Shown: piece after piece, positions 43,030 to 52,339 of the stretch
Layout of the letters: each line of letters begins with the position of its first letter
Position numbering within the stretch: the first letter of the stretch is position 1
Assembly: GCA_009767595.1 (NCBI GenBank)
Contig: VSDK01010117.1
Location: 533,078 to 597,077 of the forward strand
Direction: 5' to 3'
DNA from: Symbiodinium kawagutii
Lineage: Eukaryota > Sar > Dinophyceae > Suessiales > Symbiodiniaceae
Length of the DNA stretch: 64,000 nucleotides
Notes under the pieces: generated by a model
What the model was told of the DNA's origin: nothing
The model's input: the letters and a program-made list of their open reading frames with translations, nothing else
Databases searched by the model: none
Translations under genes and position numbers: made by a program

Positions 43030-43095
43030 GGACGACAAGGTATTAGGCCGTCTTTCATTGCTGCCTTGTGTTCATGGGTCAAACTATGAGCTCCA
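43030..43095 (-). CDS. Possible small exon
   Basis: The minus frame reads LTHEHKAAMKDGLIP before CTT|GTCGTC. A further minus frame at 42925-43010 (LEMIALSSRTWFRAKNSKQH) is open. Confidence 0.4.
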
Positions 43096-43134
43096 ACTGA
43101 CAGGTCCACATCACAACCTTCCACGTAACTTTAC

Positions 43135-43321
43135 GGTATGCTGTTCCGAAAACCGGCCGCAAGTTGCAGGGAGCAGAGTCCTGATTTCAGCAATGCACGC
43201 AGTTTGGGGATGGTCGAGCCAAGCACCACAGACCAAAAGATTGCCTCATCCACAGTTTGCCGCCGTGCATTTTGTCGATTGGTATCTGGGATGTCCAATG
43301 CCTCAGCCGGAACCAGAAAAG
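43135..43321 (-). CDS. RAV1/DMXL-like exon
   Basis: A 187-bp minus block between TTTTTTGCAAAG| and ATACC|GTAAAG reads FLVPAEALDIPDTNRQNARR then QTVDEAIFWSVVLGSTIPKL and RALLKSG. The D-E-A-I-F-W-S-V-V-L-G segment fits the DPLDxALFYLALxKK region of Rav1. Excellent polypyrimidine tract and donor. A 208-codon plus frame across this exon is treated as antisense. Confidence 0.85.
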
Positions 43322-43449
43322 CTTTGCAAAAAAGCGACAAATTGCAATGACATGAATGGTGTGGTGCATGTATACAAACACATGGAATGGAAACATATGG
43401 AATTACATATTGAATAGACATGTATAGAATAGGTATATGCAAATATTCA

Positions 43450-43640
43450 GAAATATGTTGTGGACGTCCTGGACATGTGCAGCAGACATCTGCTGCACCA
43501 TCCCAGATTACTGACATAATGATGAGTTATACAAACTCCAACAACAATAGATCCAAATACAGATTCGTAAGACGAGCTATACAAACAGGCTACTGTTTCC
43601 TGGGCTAAATCCCTGCCATCCCAGCGTGAGATGACATCAA
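43450..43640 (-). CDS. Possible exon
   Basis: The minus frame reads SMRQSVDVISRWDGRDLAQE then TVACLYSSSYESVFGSIVVG. Internal AG and GT sites make the limits uncertain. Confidence 0.45.
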
Positions 43641-43855
43641 CGGATTGTCTCATTGATTTGTCCACCATGTGGGACAAATCCATCGCCCCAAGTCGCGACC
43701 CCGTGGCTTTCTGAGGTGCAGTTTGGGGGGACGTTCTCTGACCCTTTTGAACGCCACACATCCAAATCATTTGAACATCTCAGCTTGTCCCCGTCGCTTA
43801 AAAAATCGGAGAAACCTGCCTCACTAAACCATACTGCTGCTACGTAATGCATGAT
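43640..43855 (-). CDS. Exon, unrecognised
   Basis: The minus frame reads FSEAGFSDFLSDGDKLRCSN then DLDVWRSKGSENVPPNCTSE. Acidic, Trp-containing composition could be a propeller or helical repeat segment. A second minus frame is open over the 3' half. Confidence 0.68.
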
Positions 43856-44289
43856 CACAGAGGCTACCCATAAAGAATTTCCAAGTCGTTATCCCCATCA
43901 TTGTTGATTCCCGATACCCAAATGGATCCATAAAATCCCATCACTGAGTAGACAAGTGACCAAATATGACCAAACATGACAACTCACATCGCTACGACTG
44001 GCCAACGACCGCGACCCTTTCTGCACAAGTGACCCCACCAGCTTGGGTGTTGCATCTCAACTTCGCCAAAGAGGATTGTGCCAGCTTCCTGAGAAAATGT
44101 CGACTTTGAACTCAAACATGGTGTGTATAGAAAACATATATCTTGAAACTATAGAGAATATGATTACAATACACATTAATATGCAATTTTGAATAACAAT
44201 ACATCTATATATATATACATATACACATATACACTTGCAAATATCCATATATTATATAGTATCATACTATATAACCACTTATATCTATG

Positions 44290-44450
44290 TCCATGACCAC
44301 ACGGCAATGGCGCAGCATCCTGGCCAAGAACTTCGAACTGTCCATTGGGCAATGCTGGCCATGCTGGCCATGCTGGCCATGCTGATGAAGAAACAAAGAT
44401 AGCTCCAAATCGCTTCGTTGTGCACAGTGATGCTGTTTTTTTCTCAACCA
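44290..44450 (-). CDS. Exon with WPA repeat
   Basis: The minus frame reads SSAWPAWPAWPALPNGQFEV then LGQDAAPLPCGHGHRYK. The Ala-Trp-Pro run comes from a 9-bp ATGCTGGCC tandem (about 44350-44382). Confidence 0.62.
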
Positions 44451-44509
44451 ACTTGTGAACACCTCTTACCCTTTCGGTTTAGCAACATTAAAGAACACCA
44501 ATCCCAGAT

Positions 44510-44612
44510 TCTTAACATGGGGGGTATCCCGAAATCATCCATTCGTATAAACTCCATTTATTGTAATGAACCATCCACTTATAATTAGTAATAAAGCGAT
44601 CATCCAACCATC
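44510..44612. mobile_element. Partial family B element
   Basis: GGGGGGTATCCCGAAATCATCC and ATTGTAATGAACCATCC match one half. The other end is missing. Confidence 0.6.
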
Positions 44613-44765
44613 CATAACTCCGAAAATTCCAATTTGAAACCCCGAAGATCCAAAAAATATCCTCCATCATCCATCAATCAATGAAGATACCATCCAATTT
44701 GGTCACCATACCATCCATCACCATCCATCACCATCCATCAAGGGAGAATATCCAACCGCACACTG

Positions 44766-44990
44766 CTACTCTTGACACGGCCATGGGTCGTCCCAGCGCC
44801 TCTTCACCAACGCTGAACCAACGAGCGATTGGTTCCAATCATCACCGGAGCTGCGTGGAACCCGAGGTGCACGGAAACAATTGAGAGAAAAACCCGAGCT
44901 GTGAAAATCATTTGGATTACCAGAAATGAATGAACATAGATGAATGACCGCATGTAAACATGGACTTGAGCCACAGATTTTCATAAAACA
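44766..44990 (-). CDS. Exon-like frame
   Basis: The minus frame contains SPCLHAVIHLCSFISGNPND and PRSSGDDWNQSLVGSALVKR, ending TGA at 44766. It may be two exons in the same frame. Confidence 0.55.
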   Translation of the reverse strand, partial: CFMKICGSSPCLHAVIHLCSFISGNPNDFHSSGFSLNCFRAPRVPRSSGDDWNQSLVGSALVKRRWDDPWPCQE

Positions 44991-45053
44991 TGACTGTTGT
45001 TTCACTTCCAAGGGATCCTCAACCAGGCAACCAATGGCAACCCAACCCACCAC

Positions 45054-45216
45054 CAAGTCTCGTGGCCACAAGGTCCAGCAACTCACGTCCCTGGTCTCGG
45101 GCACTCAGCCACCAGACCACCGCTTTGGATCGGAGCTCGGCCCATGCCGGAGCTCCACTGCTGAGCAACCCCTCCAGCACCATCCGTCGCTTTTCGGAAC
45201 AGAGGCCCCAACACAC
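45054..45216 (-). CDS. RAV1: RAV1/DMXL-like exon (start of C-terminal domain)
   Basis: A 163-bp minus block between CTTTCCTCATTCCAG| and GACTTG|GTGGTG reads VCWGLCSEKRRMVLEGLLSS, then APAWAELRSKAVVWWLSARD and LLDLVATRL. It matches the Rav1/DMXL stretch L-W-A-x-H-S...W-x-E-L-R-x-x-x-V-x-W-W-L-R in content and spacing. This is the upstream anchor of the RAV1-like exon series (45.2 to 39.8 kb). Confidence 0.88.
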
Positions 45217-45343
45217 CTGGAATGAGGAAAGGCTGAGGAAGGTGAAGAAAGGCCAACGGTGCTGCCAGCAATCATCGACGGTTGATCATCCAAGGGATTG
45301 GTTTCACTTTGGTTTCACTTGGACCGACAAATCTCAGCAATAT

Positions 45344-45545
45344 CAACCGCAGCAACATGCAAACTGCTGGATGAACTCAACATTGATCTTCTTGTGCCAG
45401 GTCACATCTGCAGTTGACAGACTCTGGAAGGGGAATGGAAGCGAACCCTCTGGTACGTGTCTTGCCAGATCCATCCCGATGTCCACCTGCAGAGAAACTC
45501 TTTGCAGTGCAGTTGTGCGTGTCTCTGTATTTTCTTCAAGATTAA
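45344..45545 (-). CDS. Exon, probably upstream part of the RAV1-like gene
   Basis: The minus frame reads TALQRVSLQVDIGMDLARHV then PEGSLPFPFQSLSTADVTWH and KKINVEFIQQF. Only this frame is good. A donor at TGCTGCG|GTTGAT is possible. Confidence 0.78.
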
Positions 45546-45576
45546 TCATATATACACATATATATATATATATTTG

Positions 45577-45656
45577 CGGTGGTTTCTCAAAATAGGGGCG
45601 CCCCCGAATCATCCAATACTAATCATTTATAGTAATAAGCAAACCATTTAACGGTG
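45577..45656. mobile_element. Partial family B element
   Basis: GGTGGTTTCTCAAAATAGGG starts it. The right inverted repeat is lost after AGCAAACCATTTAACGG. Confidence 0.7.
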
Positions 45657-45723
45657 TAGCCGCATGGTATGATTGAGAACTCTTTCTTGGGAGGTGTGTT
45701 TCCTTCCCAACTTGGACAAACTC

Positions 45724-45870
45724 CCACCACGGTAAACCCTCAAACCCAAAGCCCCCGAAAGCCTTAGACCAGAAGGCCCTAAACAGTTCAACCTGAAAAA
45801 CACAAACCCTAAACCTTAGACCCTAAAATTCTGAACCCTAAGCGTAAAGCCAAAAGACCCCGGCTCTTAA
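45724..45870. repeat. Degenerate telomere-like tract
   Basis: CCCTAAAC, ACCCTAAACC, GACCCTAAAA and AACCCTAAGC recur in a degraded array. (CCCTAAA)n is the algal and dinoflagellate telomere repeat, so this is an interstitial relic. Confidence 0.75.
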
Positions 45871-46490
45871 ACATTTTAGAGAACTCTTGAACAGACCATA
45901 CCCATATGTACATCTGTATGCATGTGTCCATTATGTGAATATTTGAACATATTTAGATAAATATATGATATACATATACATATGTATATATATATACATA
46001 TATTTTCAACCCACATAAATACATCTGTACAATGTATATATATATATATATATCTATCTCAAACATGTGTTGTTACACAATATCCTATGTTTTGCATTAA
46101 TCTAAACCATGTTTATTTAATTATTTAGATGTCTAAATATCACATATCTACTGTATATATATATATATCATTTCGTAGATGCTATGCAAGTTCAAGAAAT
46201 TATAAGGTATACATATCATATCTATTACGTGTGCGAAGTATCGTGTGTGCTAGATATACTACATACGAATTGTATCATATGACTATTATATGATATAAAT
46301 GTCATACTATACGAATATCGTATCATAGAAATGTTGTAATATGTAAATATATATACATATACATGTATGCACAGCGCATGCAAGTATGCACTGATAGATA
46401 GATCCGCAAAATGCATGTGCATACAAACAAATGAGTACATATACGTAGAACACATTCACTATAATGCGCTCACTAACACATAATCCTTCT
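45870..46490. repeat. AT-rich microsatellite region
   Basis: TATATA runs near 45980, 46035 and 46155 and ATACATATAC words. No exon. Confidence 0.85.
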
Positions 46491-46503
46491 ATTGATTCAG
46501 AAC

Positions 46504-46543
46504 CTTGCGGAGTAAAGATGATGCGCTGTTCAACCAGGTCACC
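46504..46543 (-). CDS. Micro-exon candidate
   Basis: A 40-bp minus block between CACCCTCAG| and CGCAAG|GTTCTG reads GDLVEQRIIFTPQ. Borders are good but the length is small. Confidence 0.45.
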
Positions 46544-46679
46544 CTGAGGGTGAGCCTACACACCGTCACGATGTGATTGTTTATTCCAAAGTCGTTGGGA
46601 TGTTTGAAGAACATCGAAAAAAAACACATGAAATCCATATACACATCTGTATTAAATCGATAGAGACAATAAAAAGGAT

Positions 46680-46865
46680 GTCGCCACAACCCACATCCAG
46701 TCCCACCGTGGAGAGGGCAACCGCCAAACGAGCCGTTGCCAAATCTCCTTCGAGACATGGAAGCAAGGGCGACAACCGGTCAGCCACGACGTAGCAGGCA
46801 GCACTGTGTTCCTGTAGCTGCGACAGCTCTCCATGGTCTACGTTCTCCGCCGGCAAGCCGGTGGT
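46680..46865 (-). CDS. Exon, unrecognised
   Basis: The minus frame reads ENVDHGELSQLQEHSAACYV then VADRLSPLLPCLEGDLATAR and LAVALSTVGL. The helical repeat-like pattern is clear. Donor at ACG|GTGGGA or GAT|GTGGGT. Confidence 0.75.
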
Positions 46866-46925
46866 AATGGTGCTGTTGTCCTACCAAGGCAAAGGTGCGC
46901 TCACCCACGGTGTTTACCTAGCCAG

Positions 46926-47026
46926 GAACTGGGAACCCCCAAAGCTATGGTTGGTTAATATTGGTGAAGTACTAATGATAAACATTGGGTGATTTGGGGG
47001 TACCCCAGTTTGAGAAACCACCAAGC
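46926..47026. mobile_element. Family B element
   Basis: GGGAACCCCCAAAGCTATGG at the left and GGGTACCCCAGTTTGAGAAA at the right. Confidence 0.82.
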
Positions 47027-47226
47027 GAAGAAGCAATGAATCAGTGGAAAAATTGGTTTACCATGAAGCAGCTATGACTGCTATGAATGAATGAATGAAA
47101 ATATGCCAACCAACAAACCGATGCTTGATAACCATGGACCATAGAGCAAGAGGCAGTGTCTAAACAAAGCGGCTTCGCCACAATCCAAGAGTTTGTCAAA
47201 CATGTGTCAAACTCTGCAAAAAAAAC

Positions 47227-47289
47227 CTGACAATATGGGCAGATGTAAAAATGCAGTCGGAGCCATCCTCTACTTTGATGATCGTCCCA
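47227..47289 (-). CDS. Exon, beta-propeller-like
   Basis: A 63-bp minus block between CTTCCTAAG| and ATTGTCAG|GTTTTT reads GTIIKVEDGSDCIFTSAHIV. The pattern resembles one WD40 blade, which would suit an N-terminal propeller of a Rav1-type protein. That link is inference. A second frame is open over 47041-47331. Confidence 0.6.
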
Positions 47290-47458
47290 CTTAGGAAGTG
47301 GTGAAACATTGGTTAGACTGATCACCCTCATAGTACTGCGAGCCCATGAACTGATACATAAAAATGAAAGAATGGCTAGGAATCAACCACGGCTGGGTGG
47401 AATGTATCCCGCCATGATACAAAACAATAGGGCTTGTTCATACAGGACCCACATCTAC

Positions 47459-47570
47459 CATGGCGCATCCCCACGAGCAAACCTTATCTGGTGGGCATCG
47501 TTGCCCACCCCAAAGCCATATGCATTGGTCAAGTAGTCATGATCCCAAAAGTGTGTGATTGGAACATGTA
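47459..47570 (-). CDS. Exon, distinctive sequence
   Basis: A 112-bp minus block between ATACTGTAG| and GCCATG|GTAGAT reads ITHFWDHDYLTNAYGFGVGN then DAHQIRFARGDAPW. Trp/His/Asp-rich composition is characteristic of a conserved domain, but I do not recognise it. Confidence 0.85.
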
Positions 47571-47724
47571 CTACAGTATGGTTAAAGACTAAGAATAATT
47601 AGATACCTTCTCTGGTTGAAACATGTTAAAAACCACCAACCAGCTATATGCTTTCGAGATATAAGAAAATCTTCCCATGGAATGTCCTGCAATCCCTAGG
47701 TGATCGACAAGGTGAGGGTTTAAG

Positions 47725-47815
47725 ACTTTAAGAATTCCTCAGCCGCACCCTTTGAGGCGCTGAAGCGCCAAGGAGTGGTCACTCCCGTGGCAGTTCCCAC
47801 TGGCACGGACCACTG
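47725..47815 (-). CDS. Small exon
   Basis: The minus frame after GCGCTAG| reads SVVRASGNCHGSDHSLALQR before AAAGG|GTGCGG. Confidence 0.55.
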
Positions 47816-47837
47816 AAGAGCTAGCGCTTTCTCTCAT

Positions 47838-47940
47838 CATTTGGTGCTTTCTCAAAATGGGGGACCCCCCCAAATCATGAATTTTTGGTCACTCTTGGTA
47901 AAAAACCAACCATTTTTGGGGTCTCCTATTTTCAGAATTC
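47838..47940. mobile_element. Family B element
   Basis: TGGTGCTTTCTCAAAATGGG and CTCCTATTTTCAGAATTC. The right end is slightly truncated. Confidence 0.8.
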
Positions 47941-47947
47941 AAAGCTT

Positions 47948-48226
47948 TTAGGGGGAACCCCACGAGCAGTGAGGCTGTTCTGCTGTTGGATACCACAAGA
48001 CTTCGCCGTGGCCACTGCTCATGGTCATTGAGTCACAAATGTGCGTCTTTTGCCGTCCTCTTGGACTGCTTATGGATATGGATCTGCAAATGATGAGTTT
48101 GACAACCAAAGTTGACATGTGGTATTTGTAGATGATATTACCTGTTTTACTCATGGAAAGCAGCCATTTTCCCTGCCATGTTGGATTAGATTCTTGGAGT
48201 TCCAAAAGAAAAATGCCGGCTTCTAA
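47948..48226 (-). CDS. Exon-like frame, unrecognised
   Basis: The minus frame after GATTGTTAG| reads AGIFLLELQESNPTWQGKWL and later TICDSMTMSSGHGEVLWYP-like sequence, open for 92 codons. A 58-nt GT...AG segment in the middle (CAG|GTAATA to TTTGCAG|) would break the frame if removed, so the uninterrupted reading is preferred. Confidence 0.7.
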   Translation of the reverse strand, partial: LEAGIFLLELQESNPTWQGKWLLSMSKTGNIIYKYHMSTLVVKLIICRSISISSPRGRQKTHICDSMTMSSGHGEVLWYPTAEQPHCSWGSP

Positions 48227-48278
48227 CAATCCTGAACAAATACAGGGTCAATAGTGACACCTGCAAAATTCACAATTC

Positions 48279-48279
<1 letters not shown>

Positions 48280-48318
<39 letters not shown>

Positions 48319-48319
48319 G
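48280..48319. repeat. (CAA)n microsatellite
   Basis: Twelve CAA triplets. 48320-48840 after it is AT-rich without exons. Confidence 0.95.
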
Positions 48320-48844
48320 AAACTTAATACTAATTACAACTGCTCTCCACCATTTCCCATCTGCCATAGTTACACAGCAACAATCCAGCACTCAAAAGAG
48401 GACCGATGTCCGAGCATTTGGGCAAGGGTCCATGATGCCTTATGATGATACATGATGGCCAACATGGGCGAACACTGGCGAAGTATCATGGAGGTATCAT
48501 GGATTATAAATGATACAGTACCTCATGATATGTTACAACTCATAATGTTTGTAAAAGTCAAGATTGATCACTAATATGTTTCAGCGGTGGTCAAGAGGTA
48601 CTCTATCATTCGGTAGCAAATGATGCTCTCAGCTAAATGCTATGTTCAGGTTGCAAAAACCAAGCTATACACATACCATTTGCATATTTGTCTTTATACC
48701 TTGCGGGGCAAGTACCATCCATATAGCATCCGACAATTGATTACAGATTAATGATTGAGATGCTAATCCCAAAAAAGGCACCCATGTCTGATGACATGTG
48801 GAAACTCTTCACTCATACCTGGCCAATGTACCAACCACCTTAGA

Positions 48845-49116
48845 GGTTGATAACTCCACCGAACCGCGCCCTGGTCTCCTGGGCGTCTGAGTCCTCATAT
48901 TTTGCCAATAACTTCTCCAGTTGATCGCTGAGGCTCTCTCCCTCTTCCTCTTCCTGAGCTGCCCCTCCCAACAGCACCATGTGGCAGTTCACCCGACATA
49001 CCCCTGGTTCCCTCATCATCAACCAGGCTGTTTTCCTCGTGAAATTCTTGGTGAGCTTCTCCCCCATGAAAGTTGGTCAAATCCTTGACCCAACTGGCCA
49101 TCTCAAGGCATGGCAC
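48845..49116 (-). CDS. Exon(s), duplicate of 37900-38106 plus acidic helix
   Basis: The frame at the 5' end reads MASWVKDLTNFHGGEAHQEF. Another minus frame reads TAWLMMREPGVCRVNCHMVL, then a Glu-rich helix with SDQLEKLLAKYEDSDAQETR. The first part parallels the exon at 37900-38106. The two frames imply an intron or frameshift near 49070. Confidence 0.75.
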
Positions 49117-49197
49117 TCCACCGGTTTGTGCTGTCGTTCAGGATCATCAACCATCATTAAAGATACGTAAACCATCTTATACCACGGTAATAATTCT

Positions 49198-49398
49198 TTA
49201 AGTACAATAAGCATCAAAGAGAATTAAGCATTCTCCTAGTGCACATTGCTGCCCCAAAATCTGCGAATCGACGATTGGTTGGCTCAGCTCCGGCACCGGG
49301 ACGATTGGTCGGTTAGCTTTAACGATGATCCGACTGGATGGGTGTTGGATCTGGCTGCTGGATCCACTCGGATTGGTCGTTTGCTGACCCCAATACAT
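49198..49398 (-). CDS. Ambiguous coding block
   Basis: Minus (SRIIVKANRPIVPVPELSQP) and plus (IDDWLAQLRHRDDWSVSFND) frames are both good. Strand is by analogy only. Confidence 0.4.
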   Translation of the reverse strand: MYWGQQTTNPSGSSSQIQHPSSRIIVKANRPIVPVPELSQPIVDSQILGQQCALGECLILFDAYCT

Positions 49399-49399
49399 C

Positions 49400-49960
49400 C
49401 CTACATCGAACCTGGATGGAATTTGTTACCATTTTTCACCACCGCAATTCATTAAGCATGATTGATCGTTATCTGAAGTATTGATTGTCATCATACCTTT
49501 CGAGCAATGATCAGCATTTAGATTCAGGACCGTTTGGCCTCATGATCATTTTGATCAATGGTCATTGACCATCATGAATGATTGTTAAGCGTCATCAATA
49601 ATCATTGACCATCCTCAGTCATCATGTGCCATCATCATTCACCTTTGAATTCCCATTGATGACTATTCCGAAACAATCCTTGGCCATCCATAATCGTTGT
49701 TCCCAAATGTTGATTTTTCAATAGCCGGTGATTCACAACCAACAGTCATGTGTACTCCCATCATTCACCATGACATTCGAACTGAAGATTTTTCACAAAT
49801 GTTGGTTATTCCAAAGTGTCAATTCACCAACAACGAATGGATATTTCTGATAGTCCATGATTGTTTAGAGAACTGGTAATCGTTACCCAACCGAATATTT
49901 TAACCAATTGATGATCATTGACCAACTGATGACTATGAACATGTATAAATCAACAACAAT
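49400..49960. other. Non-coding stretch
   Basis: GATCATTGACCATCATG words predominate. A plus frame at 49697-49879 lacks borders. Confidence 0.5.
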
Positions 49961-49961
49961 G

Positions 49962-50086
49962 GATATGGTGGTTTCTCAAGTCATGACGGGGTACCCCCGG
50001 TTATCATCCAGGTTAGTAACCATGTATAATGGTAAACCATCCACAACTTTGGGGTTTTCTGTGGCTTCAGAAACTACCAAATAGTA
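49962..50086. mobile_element. Family B element
   Basis: TATGGTGGTTTCTCAAGTCA and GTGGCTTCAGAAACTACCA, with ATGGTAAACCATCCACAACT inside. Confidence 0.82.
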
Positions 50087-50214
50087 GATGTTTAAACATT
50101 ATTGTTGGTGATTTTCCCCATTTATTAAGGATCATTAGTGGTTGTGACCCTTATAAATAACCCCATCGAACCAACTAATGACGCTTGTGCCACTATCCTC
50201 ATCCTTAGTTCCAT

Positions 50215-50318
50215 CATCCTTCCACCTGCTGGTGCCTGCCTTCGGGGGGGCATAGGTAGCCGCAGTTTCCTGGCTCACTCAAGGGGTGTGGCTGGTGGCC
50301 AGGGCTGTCTCGAGCCAC
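50215..50318 (-). CDS. Possible exon
   Basis: The minus frame reads VARDSPGHQPHPLSEPGNCG then YLCPPEGRHQQVEG. GC-rich, beside a family B element. Confidence 0.45.
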
Positions 50319-50525
50319 AGGGGGGCCCAAAGATATGGATGGTTTATTGCATTTTATTGCTGTAAATGGTAAATAGCTTATAGCAGAGATATAAACAATT
50401 AAATTCAATATTTCTAGTGAATCTAGTGATGTATGGAAAATATGGGATGATTTGGGGAAATACCACCAATGAGCTGAATCTTGGATGATAACTCGGGGTA
50501 CCCCGTCATGACTTGAGAAATCACC
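50318..50525. mobile_element. Composite family B element
   Basis: Two right ends (GGAAATACCACCAATGAGCT and GACTTGAGAAATCACCAATT) and GGGGTACCCCGT indicate nested insertions. Confidence 0.65.
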
Positions 50526-50801
50526 AATTAGCTGAATGATAGTTGCGGTGCTGAATGATCACTTCAACCACGAAGTCACTAATGTTTGGAAGTTGGTTGA
50601 TAGTGGGTTGTCCACTATTGGTTCGGAGATCACAGTTCATATGTCTATGGATGTGTCACTATTGGCGATTAACCACGAGGGATCACCAACAATTACAAAG
50701 CATCAATGAGATGCGAGCAAGCTCAGTGATAGTTGATTCATGTCAGTTGATAATCGACAAAATTGATGAAATAGATGAAATATGATGAAATATGATGAAA
50801 C

Positions 50802-50985
50802 ATGGCTCAGAGCAATGTCACAATGCCACAATGCCAAGGGTGGAGAAGCTTGGTGAAGCCCAACCAAGGGTATCGTGACCCCGGGGATGGCGGGGATCCC
50901 ATGGAAACCATCAGCTCTAGGCCCTGGGGACTGAGCTCTGCTTACGAAGAACTCAGCTCTTGGGATTTGGGAGGATACCAAGGGT
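50802..50985. CDS. Ambiguous coding block
   Basis: Plus (RDPGDGGDPMETISSRPWGL) and minus (GFHGIPAIPGVTIPLVGLHQ) frames are both open. Confidence 0.35.
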
Positions 50986-51168
50986 AGTGACTAAATCCCC
51001 GAGATTAATCCTCCCAAATACCATGGTCTTATTCAGCAGTGATTTCGCATGATTCATGTTGGTTAATCCCCAAGACCATTCAAGAGTGCAAGAATCGTGA
51101 AAAAAAACTACTGCTCATTCCATCGAAAAGGACAAAGATGGGCTCGGTTCCAGGTGGTGTAGGCACAC

Positions 51169-51378
51169 TCCGAGGTCCGATCCGAATGATCCGAATGGAT
51201 CCCTTCGCTCCTCGCAGAACCGCGCACTTTCCTTCAGCGTTTCAAGGAAGGAATCCGCCAAGTCGCTGCAATCCTCGTCTGCCAGCTGCCCGAAAGACAC
51301 CTCCACGCAGGCTGCATGGCTCGCGTTACACATGCCCGCCACAAGGTGCCCCTTGGCCGATTTTTCTTGGTCGACCGA
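51169..51378 (-). CDS. Exon with strong borders, unrecognised
   Basis: A 210-bp minus block (70 codons, phase 0/0) between CTACAGCTAG| and CTCGGA|GTGTGC reads GHLVAGMCNASHAACVEVSF, then GQLADEDCSDLADSFLETLK and ESARFCEERRDPF. The helical, acidic and Cys-containing sequence is clearly coding. The family is not recognised. Confidence 0.9.
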
Positions 51379-51861
51379 CTAGCTGTAGGCACACCTTTTT
51401 TTGACAAACCCAACGGTATATCAGGTATATCTAATGGATGTACTTTAGATGTATATGTATACAAACATCCTGGAACAAATGGAATACCTGCAATCTACAA
51501 TATTCATACCATATCCATCGGGCATGATCTAATTTGATTTTCTATGGACTCCAGGATGGTAATATGTAAATATATGCATACATGCATTCACGTTCTAGGT
51601 TTATTGGGTATATGTATCTGTGAAATATCGAATGTAGCTGGATCTACTGTCATTCAAGGCAATGCAATGCTGCTGATGTAATGTAGCGTACTGCGATCGC
51701 GATCAATGTATACGAACCAGTATTGCATAGGTGTATGTATACTGTACGTACGCACATGTGTGGTACATGTGTAGGTAGATAGCTGACTGGCGATGAACAA
51801 TCATAGTCAAACATGGAATATCCTGGGTATGGCTACGGATTATATCCAAGCATCCCCTACG

Positions 51862-51945
51862 GATGCTGTGCAACAAGTACGCTGCAAACCCCACGTTTGC
51901 CCGCGCTTGACTGAGAACATGCCATTGTTTTTGAGCTTCTGAGTT
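51862..51945 (-). CDS. Exon beside telomere-like intron sequence
   Basis: The minus frame after GATAACTCAG| reads EAQKQWHVLSQARANVGFAA then YLLHSI before ATCC|GTAGGG. A second minus frame is open. Part of it recurs inverted at 52130-52165. 51400-51860 between the exons is AT-rich with no exon. Confidence 0.5.
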
Positions 51946-51947
51946 AT

Positions 51948-52052
51948 CAAACCCTAAACCTTCCACCCTAAAACCCCAAAACCAAAATCTAAAACCCTAA
52001 AACCCTAAAACCAAAACCCTAAAACCTAAAACCGAAATCCTAAACCATAAAT
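51948..52052. repeat. Telomere-like tract inside an inverted repeat
   Basis: CCCTAAACC, AAAACCCTAAAACCCTAAAA and related words form a degraded array. CCCCACGTTTGCCCGC (about 51889-51904) and GGGCGAACGTGGGGTTTG (about 52141-52158) flank it as an imperfect inverted repeat. Confidence 0.8.
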
Positions 52053-52255
52053 CACTGCGTATTGCCAGTGTTTTTGCAACTTCTCCGAGCCATCTTGACC
52101 TTGCACAACATCATCCATTGCAGTGCCGCGTTATGGGTGTGGGCGAACGTGGGGTTTGGTGGGAACAAGTATGCTCGAAAAAGGTTCATCAGCAGGGGTA
52201 GAAGCTTGGATTTTGAACCACCCATATACCCTAGATATCCCTAGATGACAAAAAC

Positions 52256-52327
52256 GATGGCTTCAAATGCTGAAAGCTCATCACCCAGACCGGCGTTTGC
52301 ATGGTGTTTCAAATGATGGGGCCTCTT
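52256..52327 (-). CDS. Small exon
   Basis: A 72-bp minus block (24 codons, phase 0/0) between ACTGAATAG| and GCCATC|GTTTTT reads LKHHANAGLGDELSAFEAI. Confidence 0.65.
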
Positions 52328-52339
52328 CTATTCAGTCCA

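Noticed and set aside
42791-43417. 208-codon plus-strand open frame
   Set aside because: It is antisense to a minus exon (43135-43321) with a polypyrimidine acceptor, GTAAAG donor and RAV1-like content.
44990-45595. 201-codon plus-strand open frame
   Set aside because: Antisense to two strong minus exons (45054-45216 and 45344-45545).
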